Source: Spisula solida
Taxonomy: Eukaryota > Mollusca > Bivalvia > Venerida > Mactridae
NCBI GenBank assembly: GCA_947247005.1
Contig: OX365955.1
Span: 37,365,822 to 37,429,821, forward strand
Direction of reading: 5' to 3'
Length of the DNA: 64,000 nt
How positions within the stretch are numbered: position 1 is the first letter of the stretch; the number at the start of each line of letters is the position of its first letter. The notes beneath the pieces were generated by a model, which saw only the letters and a list, made by a program, of their open reading frames with translations, was not told the origin of the DNA and did no database searches. This document shows positions 49,167-61,333 of this stretch, in pieces. Made by a program: the position numbers and the translations under genes.

Positions 49167-49294
49167 CACAGGTAACTGTATCATTAATAAATAGTAAAAC
49201 ATAATTTTTTGTATAAATTTTGTAATATCTTAGATAACATTAAGTTTATACAAGAACACTCTTTTACTTTTTATCAATGATACAGTTACCTGTG
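49167..49294. mobile_element. hAT-like palindromic MITE with perfect 8-bp TSD
   Basis: The 128-bp element has ~33-bp inverted ends beginning CACAGGTAACTGTATCATT. It is flanked by identical AGTATATC at 49,159-49,166 and 49,295-49,302. An 8-bp target duplication with CA-initiated ends is characteristic of the hAT superfamily. Confidence 0.88.
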
Positions 49295-49819
49295 AGTATA
49301 TCAGCAAATAATAAACAGGTGTAAATTGATTCATCAATGTTTTCATTTCAGCAGCTCTTGTGGTTGCCAAGCCGATTCTTTTAATCACGACAACAAACAT
49401 TCAGGCACGCTTTGTGCTATTTCTCGTTTATTTTACTTTCAAATCACCGCAAGTGACAGAAATTTATAAACGTATGTAATTACGTTGTCTGATGACTTCT
49501 CCAATTAATGTGTTTAGATTGTTTATCTAAATGTCTTTGTTAACAAATAAAAATGAAAATTCAATGTATTTTCGATGTCCATTTTGGTGCAGTCTTGTGC
49601 ATACTTACTTTTAATGCCTACATGTATACTTTTTAATGTTCGCTGATAACAAGCGGCCAGTCGACAGTGCTGTGTTTATATCATCCATGTTTATATCATT
49701 GTTAAGGCTAGAGTTATACCCTGCGAGCTATAATAAGTAATGTTATACAGTTAAAGTATATACAGTTAAAATTATGGCAGTAGGTCATTTATAAGTGTGT
49801 AAGAAAGTAGATTTTCACT

Positions 49820-50940
49820 TGTTATTTGTAATCCAAGTGTTAAATGCCATTCGTGTTCTGATGTTTCTGTTTAGTGCTGCCTTCCCTGTCTGACTTAATA
49901 TTACTTTTTCCTTGTCCAATATTTCATTATCTTTTTCTGTGGAAAAGTCGAGTAATTATGAAATGTTCAATAGAGATAATAAGCCTGTATAACATGACGT
50001 CAGTAGAAAAGTAATATCAGGTTCTAACCGGATTTGCTGACGTCATTTGCTATTTCAGAACATTTAATATGTTCTAGTTACTGTACTATTTGCGTGTCAA
50101 ATACCTATTACACGTCAACACTTTTCAATCGCCAACATCAATAGGATATTGGGTTTATTTAAAGAGCATGTTACGCTAGATTTGAGCTATAAATATATTT
50201 CCAATAGCGTCTTACGTTTATTGATATAATTGGCCAGGTTTTCAACGACTTTTATATAATAACCTCATTATATTAATTGCAAATAGATTGAATTTACATG
50301 AAACAGTAAAATTCATATTTGATAATTGAAGCTATACGCCTCAAGATACTACCACTAATCAGCTGATAAAGAAAACGCCTGAAACAGAAGCCATAACCCA
50401 TATTCTAGTTAACGTATAACCCATTGATTATGCGCTTCAAAAAATTTCTTTGAACATGACATCGATTCCATGGTTAACGCTTCGATGGCGTATTTCATGT
50501 TAAATAATATATTTTTTTCATAATTAATACCGTCGTAAATAAACGAAAGTTTCACTCGACGTATAATTAATGTTTTTCAAAAAATTAAATCAAAACCTTA
50601 TTTGTTCTAGTTTACCCAGTGTACCATAGAGTTACCGTGGAATTCTGAAATTTATTGGATACAAGTCTGCTCTGGTTAATGTGTCTAGCCATGCAACGTG
50701 GTGTGTGACGTCATGTTCCACTAGAGGTGTGCGGTACCATCCGAAGTACCGGTATTTTATCACCACTATCCAAGCTTCTAATTATTTTGAAGTTACCAGT
50801 GGTTACAGCAAAGTATATCCAAAACACACTTTCGCCAATGAAACCCAAGTGATTGACCTGCTACTATAATTACTTTTAACTCGTATTTGCTTGCTGTGCA
50901 GTCCAGAATAAAGTGTTCCCTCCAGTCTTATTATTTTTCT
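49820..50940 (+). repeat. Segmental duplication A, part 1
   Basis: Colinear with about 60,085-61,140, and its 3' third again with 61,160-61,560. Shared landmarks include ATATCAGGTTCTAACCGGAT, GAAAACGCCTGAAACAGAAG and GTGTGTGACGTCATG. An R1 core lies at 49,858-49,910. Contains three TGACGTCA palindromes. No gene recognised. Confidence 0.88.
49995..50713. promoter_or_regulatory. Three TGACGTCA palindromes in duplication A
   Basis: Perfect copies at 49,995-50,002, 50,038-50,045 and 50,706-50,713. In duplication B the first and third are intact (60,240-60,247; 60,924-60,931) and the second is altered by one base. CREB/ATF-type consensus; function unproven without a neighbouring transcript. Confidence 0.4.
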
Positions 50941-51213
50941 AATTCTACTCTAAACTAGAAACGGTTCTTTGTCGTCATTCGTAAAACATAGCTAGGCTGA
51001 AAGTTATTTTCTGACCAGTATACCGTAGCTATTAGTCTTATAATTACACCATTCAGACCAGAAAGTGTACCTTACTGACACATTGCAGGATTTTCCTCAG
51101 TTCTATATTATATATAGGTCGATACAGCATAAATGTTTATTTCATAATTCAGAAAATGATTGTTTTGAACAAGAATAACAAGATGTATTTTTATGTACGT
51201 TTGTATATGTATA

Positions 51214-52348
51214 CTGAGCGTCAAAAGTTCCGCAAATCTACATTGTTTTGTATTTTTTATAGGAACCGCACGCTAGTTGATGCTGATACAACTACACATG
51301 TGTGCATTGATATGTCAATGATATAAATTCATAACAATATTCGAATTTAAGAAATGTATTTATCCATATGAACACCGAATATGACATAACCCAACATTTC
51401 AAAAAAACACATTACACTTAGCAAATGTGTGTGCCCGTTTTGGTACCATGTACCCTTTCTATTTATTGATATTTTGCACGAAATGTTGCTAATGCTATCG
51501 ACCAATCGACCATTAAAAAGCACCCTACAAATGAAGGCGGTTTTTCCACTCAGCAACATGTTTGCCGTTACCTTAGCGTGACAGCCTTTTTTAGAATATT
51601 CAATCATTATTAATATCTTAAAGTGCAAGGGAGGTCAGCATGGTAAAAATTGTCGTTCTTTGACCATTATTATTAAGTGATCGTAACAGCATTTAACCCA
51701 AATGAAGATTTGTTTAAAAACGGTGTCGTTTTCACAAAAACACAATTGAAATGCAAGTTTTATGTTGATTTAAAAGTATGGTTGGCTACGGTTAAGCCAA
51801 AGCAATGTTATTGAATACAGTGCTACCGTTTTAGCAGAATGCCTGCCTATATCAGCTGTATTGACCCTTGACCTGTCATCATGTGGTATGTCATATACAC
51901 AATCTGACTGTTTGATATGATACCATAGTCTATTAATGATAAAGATATGACAGTTTAATGCGATAGAAAGCAGCCTTAGTGAAATACCAACCTTTAGCAT
52001 CCCATATACACGAATATGTTCACCATTACCATTTTGGTAATATCTTTAGGCGTACATGTCTTGCTTAATTTAAAAACTTATTGTGGACTTTTTATAACAG
52101 ACATGTTTGAAGCACGTGTAATGTGCAAATTAAGTGAAAAATGTAATACCCAATTTGCACGTGCATGAACAGACGATTAACCCTTATTCGACCGTGTGAT
52201 CTTTCAAGCGTGGCGAAAAAGGTCGAAAATAGTTTTTAAAAAATCACTAACGATACTCGCATGTATATGTGGGAGAGAAAGGTTCTTTCAACCCAGCAAT
52301 TAAAAGATTCAGGATTATCAATTTTGTTGCAAAACTTTTGACGCTAAG
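51214..52348 (-). mobile_element. Degenerate Tc1-family transposon
   Basis: Length 1,135 bp, flanked by TA at 51,212-51,213 and 52,349-52,350. The ends are inverted repeats: CTGAGCGTCAAAAGTTCCGC on the left and CTTAGCGTCAAAAGTTTTGC on the reverse strand at the right. It sits between the two halves of segmental duplication A and has no counterpart in B. It contains a transposase relic on the minus strand. Confidence 0.85.
51770..52000 (-). pseudogene. Tc1-like transposase N-terminal relic
   Basis: The 76-codon open stretch resembles the paired-like helix-turn-helix DNA-binding region of Tc1 transposases. NRLWYHIKQSD followed by a proline/arginine-rich PHDDRSRVNTAD segment matches the usual order of a recognition helix, an RLW..Y/F..TG segment and the GRPR-type linker. 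Key residues of the linker (GRPR) are degraded to DRSR. No DDE catalytic segment can be read downstream (towards 51,347), where only an unrelated-looking 93-codon frame remains. The relic lies within matching TA-flanked inverted repeats, which supports the assignment. Non-functional. Confidence 0.55.
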
Positions 52349-52350
52349 TA

Positions 52351-53086
52351 TATATTTTAACGTGTAGTTCAACTTCATTATTGAAATACTTAAACTAGAG
52401 CAATCATCAATGTGACTCATGACTGTCTCGGTGCTTCGTTGATATATGGAGTACTAACCGATGACTACCATGATCAGTACTATTCCATAAAGACACCCAA
52501 AACAAACAACACCAGGCATAAACATTGGTCATTGCTTAAAGTTAGAAGAAATTCTGGACATCATTATATATCTAACTTGTGACATATGGAAACAAAATTA
52601 CGAAAGAACGATGCTCCATAAGTAATATGTTTCTTGCATAACTACAAAAATGTAGGAATCAATATTGATTTTGTCATTAATGGCGTTTGTATAACATGAG
52701 TCGTTGCGATATTTCTAATTGCTCCTCAAACTGATATTGTAATTTTTTGCAGTTACATTGTATTTACCTCGAACTGTATAATCGGACTATCAAATAGTTT
52801 CATAAAAGATAAACTTTGAGGAATTCGCAGCACCAAATTCCTCCTCATACGACAGTGTCTGATGATGGATAATTGTTTAGTACTAGTTGCAACTTTCAAG
52901 TAATTTAATATGATTATATATGCATGTAATGTTTAAATGAAACTATGATTATCAATGTAGAACTTAATTCGTCGAATAGTTAGCCATTCAACGAGCAGCC
53001 ATGTATTTTGAGACACCATATACGTGCAACAAGTTGTTTAGTCACGAGAAGAAGTCATGATTTATAATGGCACCAAATCAATATGT
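52351..53086. other. Stretch without recognised feature
   Basis: AT-rich sequence inside segmental duplication A that has no counterpart in B. No reading frame over 60 codons and no terminal repeat found. Confidence 0.5.
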
Positions 53087-53690
53087 TCATGCTTTCAAGT
53101 AGGTGCAGTAGAAGTAGATACTATCCGTATATAATGTATGCTCAATGAAAACCGAGCTAATGTTTGATACCATTTTTAGAGCCAATAGTAAAGGTCGGTA
53201 TGGTCGTGCAGGGCCGGATCCATGGACAATAACGCACCAAGGAAAATATTGTCTAGGGTTTATTTGAGGTATTTCTTTTTTCAAAAATACATGCTAATTT
53301 TGGCAATTTCTCAGTTTGTTCTCAAATGCCTGGCCTGTCTAGATATGTCAGCAAGAGTCATAACGACGCACCGGGTGAGTTTTCTTTAAGGAGGGACAGG
53401 AAGATGCATTCGTGTATACGTCTAAAAATAAATTTCTAACTTGTATGTTCGTCGTGTACTTCTGATATAATTGAATTAGTTATATCCTTTAAGCGCTTGC
53501 AAACAATTTACAAACGTGCAGACAAATTAAGGTGTTGCCACAGGAAAGCAATATAACGCTGCAAAATTATCTAACCATATATAGAAATCTGGTAATGGAA
53601 CGGGTGCACTGCTCGCAAACAGTCAGTAGCTATATAATAATAAGGGAATGCGTAGCTTACAATGCACAAAAAAATCTTACCACCAAGTAA
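53087..53690 (+). repeat. Segmental duplication A, part 2
   Basis: Colinear with about 61,561-62,045. Shared landmarks are GTGCAGTAGAAGTAGATACT / ATGCAGTAGAAGTAGATACT, GCTCAATGAAAACCGAG, CTTCTGATATAATTGAATTA and GGAAAGCAATATAA. No gene recognised. Confidence 0.88.
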
Positions 53691-54306
53691 GAAACCTTTA
53701 ATTTTGAAGATGATTCCGTTTGTGTTCAAGTAAACCTTTGCAATTTTCTAAGAAACTCGAAATTTTAGAAATATAATTACAAGGATGTTTAGTTTCTTTT
53801 ATTGAAACTAATAGGACATAGCTTTATAAGGAACATTTCCGAAATGCCTCAGCTACAAGCATTTTAAATCTACTAGTAAAATAAAATAAATGTGATGTAA
53901 GTCAGACAATTGTCTGAATAAATATGCATCAAATACACATTTATTTGGATACATGTATATAAAAATATTTACTTGATTGTAATTCCATTCACATAATTGA
54001 TACATAAAGCAAAGTGCTCTATGGATCAATCAATATATTAAAGCAAAACAAAATACTGAACTGGTTTATGTACGTCAGAAGTAATTATGATATCAATGTC
54101 AATGACGTCAGCTTAAAACATTGCGTGATGTGGAAATTAAACAAAAGAACTTTTCAAACTGCTATTATTTACTACGAACATAACTGGAACTAAACGTGTT
54201 ACTGAAGACGAATAAATTGATTTGACTAATTAGTATCAGTCTACAAAGCGTGGATAAAGCACGAAGAATGACAAAAACAAACAATAAATATCACTGAATG
54301 TAATGA
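53691..54306. other. Stretch without recognised gene
   Basis: AT-rich. The only thing noted is a TGACGTCA palindrome at 54,103-54,110. Confidence 0.5.
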
Positions 54307-54309
54307 ATA

Positions 54310-54607
54310 CCCCCAGATACTGCTTGACACAGTCACTTCAACGTGCTCTGATAATATGCACAACTAGACTGTGAAGTGTAACAAACAAAGGACCATAACT
54401 CCCTTAAAATTTATCGACCAACATGTGCCGACTATATGCACAACTAGACTTGGTACTGATCATTCATGCAAAGGTTCGTTGAAATCCGACCATTAGTAAC
54501 AAAGAAATAGCGCGGACAAAATTTGCACGGACCACCCGACCAACCATCCAACCAACCAACCTCAAGCATGACTCCAATATAGCCCCCATATACTATGTAT
54601 CTGGGGG
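54310..54607. mobile_element. TA-flanked MITE with CCCCCAGATAC ends
   Basis: Inverted ends CCCCCAGATAC / GTATCTGGGGG with TA (or ATA/TAT) outside them; the exact 14-bp match is 54,307-54,320 with 54,597-54,610. The interior carries a duplicated TATGCACAACTAGACT motif (about 54,355 and 54,434) and a CCAACC tract near 54,540-54,560. About 300 bp, non-coding. A minus-strand R1 core follows at about 54,605-54,660. Confidence 0.7.
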
Positions 54608-56352
54608 TATAATCAGACAAGGACAGCAACACTCAACGGAAACAGGCGAGTACTAAAAGCGTACGAAAGGACACACAATTTTAAATGAAAAAGAAGATTG
54701 AGATCAAGTATATAATAAATCCAATTGAAAGTGCCAAAATTGCCTTATCTCGATCATTTGAGTAATCTTCACAGAAATCAAGAATCAATAGATTGTTTAA
54801 ACTATTCCCTAACCACTCCGCTCAAAAGTTAGACTTTTCCTTGATGACCCAATATCAGACTTGGCTTAGATCTATATGATAGGGATAAACACTGTGACTG
54901 ACCAGGATTTATAATATTACGTCAAAGTCTGAGACATTTTCTTTGTTGACTTACAAATTGTTAACGGACATTTAACGATCCTCAAAATAGTATATGTACG
55001 CTACATACATTTTGTCTTAAACCAAGCAGGAATACCGAATACATTTATCACACAAAAGAACAAAGTACAAGAAGGATCAATATCCTTCTTCGGAAGCTGT
55101 TATTATCCTAAGATACAATGAAACGATACAATATCAATCCCAAATGCCCTTGTACTTCATGCATACCCACACAATTTTGATATAATTTATCATTAAGGGA
55201 CACCCACGCGTGATTATAACAGAACAATTAGTGAATACATGTCGATCAATATATATTAGCAAGGGTTCACACACACGTACCACAAAGATCAGATGTAGAT
55301 TCCGTTTTGCAGACAAATACGATCAAAGGTCGTCTTTATCGCACATCTCCCATTGAAGCACTAACCCAAATTATAACATTACCTGTGATGATACTTAATC
55401 GAGCATGAGTACGGGATGAGACATTTTACTTTTTCCGTACATGACTTTTGCCGAAATTCCAAAGACATTGGCATATAACTTGACATAAAATTTACAATCT
55501 GAATGGTACATTCTATAGATGTCGTGAATTGTTCAACTATCTGATCCAATATGACATTGAGCTGGTGCCTCGCCCTAATGTCATATTTTGTTATTCATCT
55601 GCTATCAGTTCTGTTGTTTTGTTGTTCTTCTCGCAGATTCTACCAGTTATATTATAAATAGATGAACTCAAAGGCATGATGTTGCATCATATTAGTTGAG
55701 CATTGATTCAATAAAATATACGTTCGTGACTCGTTTTAATAAACCAAGTTATGATCAAACTATAGTAATAGTTTTGTGGGATATATTGCGTCTACACGTT
55801 CAAAGCAGATGGTCTATGAATGATATTTGAATTAAATATGGATCTTTCAGTATAGAGTCGTAGCTTGTTCGTTCGGAAATATGACTCGATATCCTTCGCA
55901 ATTTTTACATGTCCCGATCACATTCCACCACATTTCATTGTTTAATTTATTACCTGACGAAGTCGAATTAAGTATTTCCGGCCAGATGCATAATCAATAA
56001 ACCAACTTTTCTTATATTCAGCCAGTGTCACTCGGATAGTATATCTGTACATAAAACAAAATGGAAAATACCAAAATACAAACAGGATATAATAGGCATA
56101 GGGGAATCGACACATGAAACTAAAGCAATTAAATATCGTGTTTTCAAAAGGATACTCTTTGGCTTATTTCCACACCAAACAATATTATTGTGAAGTGTGT
56201 TGCCCTGTTTAACATATGCGATATTGGTGCTTAACGGAATTTAACAATATGTTTGTTTAGCAAAAAAGACACATGCCAAAAGTTATTTAATTTAATAAGA
56301 TTGTTTATCATTTTGCATGCTAATATTTAACATTCCCAGATACTGAAATATG

Positions 56353-56432
56353 TTGAATCACATGGCGCAAGTATATACTAACCATTAGTGCATTGAATCA
56401 CATGGCGCAAGTATATACTAACCATTAGTGCA
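56353..56432 (+). repeat. Perfect 40-bp tandem duplication
   Basis: Two identical head-to-tail 40-bp units, each starting TTGAATCACATGGCGCAAGT and ending CATTAGTGCA. Zero mismatches implies a recent slip, or possibly an assembly artefact. Confidence 0.95.
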
Positions 56433-57418
56433 TATTTCAAATATACTGGTGCCTCGTATTTCCATGGTACTTAACTAAAAACTTAGATAAAATGTTTAAA
56501 ATGTCCATACTGGTTATAGCCTATCACTGAATAATAAAAGGCATCTTTGGTTAATGAGTTTATTCTAAATCGATGTTTATATCGGGCTAAAACATAAAGA
56601 AAATTAAGTTAGGAAAGACCCTACTCCTATGAATATAGAGCGGATACCCATATTAACACGGTATCCGGTGTAAACAATTCTTTGCACAACCTACATGACA
56701 TTTACCTGTTAAAAATCCAGTCAAAGATGTTTAGGCAGGTGTCGCCAACGATAGATAACTATGTAACATAAGCTGAAATGTATGAAGTTGTTACTGGAGG
56801 TTTAGCTAGTAAACTGCTTTAAAAAACGTAGGAAAATGTACGATTTTTGTTGGAAAATTTGATTAAAGCCATTTTTTTGTTTATTCACTTTTTTGGAACT
56901 TTTTGCTGAAATTATGAAAGATTTATGTGAAAGTGCACTTATTAACAGGTGTATTTTGTGTGCTTGGTCGACACAAGTGTTTATATCCCATACCCCGGAA
57001 ATAGGGGTACCACGGAAATATGAGAAACGGCTATACTAGTATTCCGAAATATGCACTAGCAATATATAAAACAGTCATGTGGTTATACATTCCAGAAATG
57101 CATGTAGTTATAAATGTTTCCAACTTGCGCACCTACATTCTTAACATACATGCTAAACCACAATCAAACCTTTCTTCGATGATACAGAACTAAACTTTAC
57201 TATACTTTAATTCCATTTATTAAGTAAGTTACGACAAGTCAGCAACTTTAATTAGAGGAAAATCCGAGGACGGAATGATAAATGGTGTCCGGGTTAACCT
57301 CACAAATCACAGTCTTCGGTTTACATATGAGCATACACGAATTGTACTTATATAATTATTTTATGTGAAGCAAGAAAAAAACAGAATCAGATGAGTCAAA
57401 TTTGTATAGGCTTAGTTA

Positions 57419-57632
57419 ATGTGTGCATGTTTGGACTTGTTTTACGGGTGCATATTTGAACTTTGCTTACGTTCGCGTGCTTGCACCGGGTTTACGCTCG
57501 CATGTACATGAACCTAATTTGTCGGTGCGGTTTTGAACCTCGTTTACGTGTGATGATTAGTACTAGGTTTCTCGGTGCGTTATTGAACATGGTTTATATG
57601 TTATGATATTGCATCTTGATTACGAGTGCGTG
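57419..57632 (+). repeat. Degenerate minisatellite, ~25-bp unit
   Basis: About eight diverged units of the type GGGTGCATATTTGAACTTTG followed by TTTAC. Conserved positions are the GTGC or GCGTGC start, TTGAAC in the middle and TTTAC at the end. Confidence 0.65.
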
Positions 57633-58674
57633 CCAGAATAATGGAATTATAAAACTAAAGCCTATATAAGGATTATTCCACGTTCGCATTGACCTACCCG
57701 TCACCTAGGTAACATGAACACACATACATGTTTAAAAGTACATGCATAAATCCCTGATCGTTTGTTTTAGAAACCATCATTATGTCATAAATCGATCATG
57801 CACTATAAAACATTTTAAATCAATCATACTCTATAAAAACATTCCATTTTGACATGAATGTGATAGTTAATATCATAAAATACACCACAAGTGACAAACC
57901 CTGTCGGTGTTTAAGACATGAATATTGGAGAAATCGATTCAATTCTTCCCCTTTCCGCCCTTGTGTGACATATAATTACGAAAACTGTTAAAGAACAACA
58001 AAATTCTATTTAATTTTTCTTATACGTTCACAGTGAAAAGTGTGATGAACTAAATTTGCAAATTAAATACAAGCCATGTTACGTGCGAGGGTAAATATAT
58101 ACCAGCGATAGATGAATAACATAACGGATATATTTTTATTCCTAAATGAACACCTTCTACTTCATTAAATGAATATAAAGAAAATCGACTTATACAAGTA
58201 CAAACTTCTAGTTAAGCCTCAAATCAAATCGAATTTAGAATATTTGGACGTGGTACTTTTATTGGTACCTTATATTGGCAGTCTTGAAACCCATGTCAAA
58301 TTATGCAATATGGTTGTTATACAGCAATAATGACGTTTAAGTTGAATACAACGTATGTCTACAAAAATACTTCCCAACAAAATTATTAATGGTAAGAGAA
58401 ATTTCGCGCAAAACTAAAACAGCAAATGACCGGCAACATGCAAAACCTACATAAACTGCCGCCTACATAAACGTTTCGACTCATCATTTAACTACATGTA
58501 AATTGAAGTGTATAACGTAACGAAAAGGATAGTTTAAAAATATCATGGTATATTAGTTGTGTCTATGATGTTAACATGTTCATGGGTATCTATAATGGAG
58601 ACATAATGCTATTTGAATTTCATCACGCAGATAAAAAATGAATTTTGAATAACGAACGAATACTTTACCGTATA

Positions 58675-58848
58675 CGGTCAGAACTCAATACAACGACGCT
58701 GTTCGTTTCCAAGAAAAATGTCGTTGTAACGAGTATGTCAGTATACTGAATTGATACAAAGAGCGTTTTAATACTTTTGTCCCCAAATATGATGTCAGTA
58801 TAATGAATTTGTCAGTATATCGGATGTCGTTATATCGAGTCCTGACTG
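58675..58848. mobile_element. Tc1/mariner-type MITE
   Basis: TA at 58,673-58,674 and 58,849-58,850. Inverted ends are CGGTCAGAACTCAATACAAC on the left and CAGTCAGGACTCGATATAAC on the reverse strand at the right. Internal GTCAGTAT motifs repeat. 174 bp, non-coding. Confidence 0.82.
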
Positions 58849-59308
58849 TATATAGCAACGAACAATACAAATGTTCTTACGTTTTGAGAACAAACATACA
58901 AGAAGATGACATTTTTAACAAAAATGCAGGTTTGTGTCATTTGAACGAAATGTTATATTCAAAGCATATTATATGTTAAATTAAACAAGTTAATTTGTTT
59001 TATTCAGGAAGATCGATGGCTAAAATAACCACCTTGGTAATGCATGGAATTACAGTAGTATCAAATTGAATATGTTTGTAACGGCCTGTTAATGAATCGA
59101 AGTGGCTATATACAGATATTCAGAATCGCTCAACACTTTCCTCATTATATCTGTAACTGCCAATGCATTCTTCATGTAGTTTGTCCGACTGTTTACACTT
59201 GTTGATTTCAGTCCAGAAGTTTAGATATTTGTTGATGTATTAAGGTACATATATCGTTTGCTTGTATCTATCAATTCGGTTGTTTGCAGTTCCTATGCCC
59301 TTTGATTA

Positions 59309-59481
59309 CAGTCCAATCTCGTTATCATGAACTTTTTAGGACCGTTGTTCGTATGACGAAAGTTCGACAAAGGAACACCGTGTGTCAGTACCGATCGCAA
59401 TTCGTATTAACAACTGTATAACATAATTGTATCCCGGCTTTGATCTTTACAACTTATTATTTAAAAACGAGATTGCTGTTG
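59309..59481. mobile_element. Degenerate Tc1/mariner-type MITE
   Basis: The left end CAGTCCAATCTCGTT follows TA (59,307-59,308). The right end, reverse strand, reads CAACAGCAATCTCGTT before TA (59,482-59,483). About 173 bp, similar in size and end style to the neighbouring element at 58,675. The right end is eroded, hence modest confidence. Confidence 0.5.
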
Positions 59482-59660
59482 TATGGCATTGACGCGGTGA
59501 TGTCTTGATGTAGTTCCGGGGAATACAAATTACAAAACACAAGGATTCCCCAAACAGATCTTTCTAACTCAAAACAAATACATACATAACACCAATGAAA
59601 ATTAAACAAAACAAGTACTAGGCAATAAGTGACTGCACAAGTCAATATAAATACAAATTT

Positions 59661-59900
59661 CAGTGTAGCAATACCACGTGACTTTGGGCTACAGATTCAA
59701 GATTAAGTTCGCTTCACTTCGAAAACAAAAATAGCCATACATATTTTATTTCTTCATCCATTTCTTTATAAATTCGCTAGCCTAAATGAAAATTATATGC
59801 TTTCCAGGAAATATGGGATATTTGCATTTTTTCCAATACCCTGTGTAATATTCGGAGTGTCAAAATACAGTTTCAAGGCGTCTTTTTCCCAATCTTAGGC
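59661..59900. repeat. Second copy of family A repeat
   Basis: Begins with the same CAGTGTAGCAATACCACGTG as the insert at about 13,885. TATTTTATTTCTTCA and an AATACCCTGTG motif follow at similar spacing. Ends approximate. R1-like GGGTCATTCGGATGGGGGCA follows near 59,918. Confidence 0.55.
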
Positions 59901-60084
59901 AATCAAATTGTTTAAAGTGGGTCATTCGGATGGGGGCATTCAGCTGAGGCGCTCGTTTTGTTGAGTCTTACAATCCATGGGTAGCCAATAACACGCACAC
60001 AAAATTTCGTTGAGAAATATTAATGAATTAAAGAATTATCTTGATTTTTATTAGTGTTACGTTTTCAAAGCCGCTCAGTGTATA

Positions 60085-61140
60085 ATCCGTGTGTTGTAAT
60101 GCCATTTGTGCTTTGTTGTTTTTGCTGAAGGCTGTCTTTCTTATCCAAGGTGTGATTATCTATTTTCTATGGAAAAGTCAAGTAATTATGAAATTTTCAA
60201 TGGAGATTTTCTTTCATAAAATAGGTGGTCTGTTTAACATGACGTCAGAAGAAAAGAAATATCAGGTTCTAACCGGATTTGCTAACGTCATTTGCTATTT
60301 GAGAACAAATAATATGTCCTATTTACTGTACTAATTTTCAATCGCCAACTTCATTAGGCTATTTTTGTTTTTTAAGGAGCATGTTACGCCAGATTGGAGC
60401 TATATATATAATTTCAATAACGTATAACGTTTATTGATCTACTTGGCCAGGTTTGAACGACTTTAATATAATAACCTCATCATATTAATTGCAAATAGAT
60501 TGAATCTACATGCAACAGTTAATTCAATATTTGATAATTGAAGGTATACGCCTCAAGATACTACCACTTCTGACTAATCAGCTGATAAAGAAAACGCCTG
60601 AAACAGAAGCCATAACCCATATTCTAGTTAACGTATAACCCGTTGATTATGCGCTTCAAAAACATTTCTTTGAACATGACATCGATTCCATGGTTAACGC
60701 TTCGTTGGCGTATTTCATGTTGAATAATATATTTTTTATAATTGATACCGTCGTGAATAAATGAAAGTTTCACTCGACATATAATAATTTTTCATAGAAA
60801 TTAAATCGTAACCTAATTTGTTCTAGTTTACCCAGGGTACCGTGAAATTACCGTGGATTTCTGTAATTGATTGGATATATGTCTGATCAGGATAATGTGT
60901 GTCAAGTCTTGCCACGTGGTGTGTGACGTCATGTTTAACTAGATTGTACCATCCGAAATACCGGTATTTTATCACCAATATCCCTGCTTGTAATTATTTT
61001 GAAGTTACCAGCAGTAACAGCAAATTTTATCCAATACATCCTTTAGCCAATAAAACCTAAGTAATTGACCTGTTACTATATACTTTTAACTCGTATTTGC
61101 TTGTTGTGCAGTCCAGAATCAAGTTTTTCTTCTCATTACA
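60085..61140 (+). repeat. Segmental duplication B, part 1
   Basis: Direct-orientation partner of 49,820-50,940, diverged by many substitutions and small indels. Ends at about the same landmark (TGTGCAGTCCAGAATMAAGT). Confidence 0.88.
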
Positions 61141-61333
61141 TTAGTAGTATTATTTCGCATATTCTAGTCAAGACTCGACGTATAGTTATTGTTTCAAAGA
61201 AATTAAATCGTAACCTAATTTGTTCTAGTTAACTAAGAGTACCGTAGAATTACTGTGGAATTCTAACGTTGATTGGATACATGTCTGCCCTGGATAATTT
61301 GTGTCAAGTCATGCCACATGGTGTGTGACGTCA
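60240..61333. promoter_or_regulatory. Three TGACGTCA palindromes in duplication B
   Basis: Perfect sites at 60,240-60,247, 60,924-60,931 and 61,326-61,333. The last two are preceded by the same GTGTG as the site at 50,706. Confidence 0.4.

Larger units (their letters stand above)
54661..58674. other. Region without recognised gene
   Basis: No frame over 61 codons and no recognised transposon. Contains a perfect 40-bp tandem duplication (56,353-56,432) and a degenerate minisatellite (57,419-57,632), listed separately. Confidence 0.6.

Noticed and set aside
52186..52205. TTAACCCTTATTCGACC resembling a piggyBac-like end
   Set aside because: No partner end or second TTAA at a sensible distance; it lies inside the Tc1 element.
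56643..56672. Hairpin CGGATACC / GGTATCCG
   Set aside because: Only 8-bp arms, no repeat or element context, too short to be meaningful in 64 kb.
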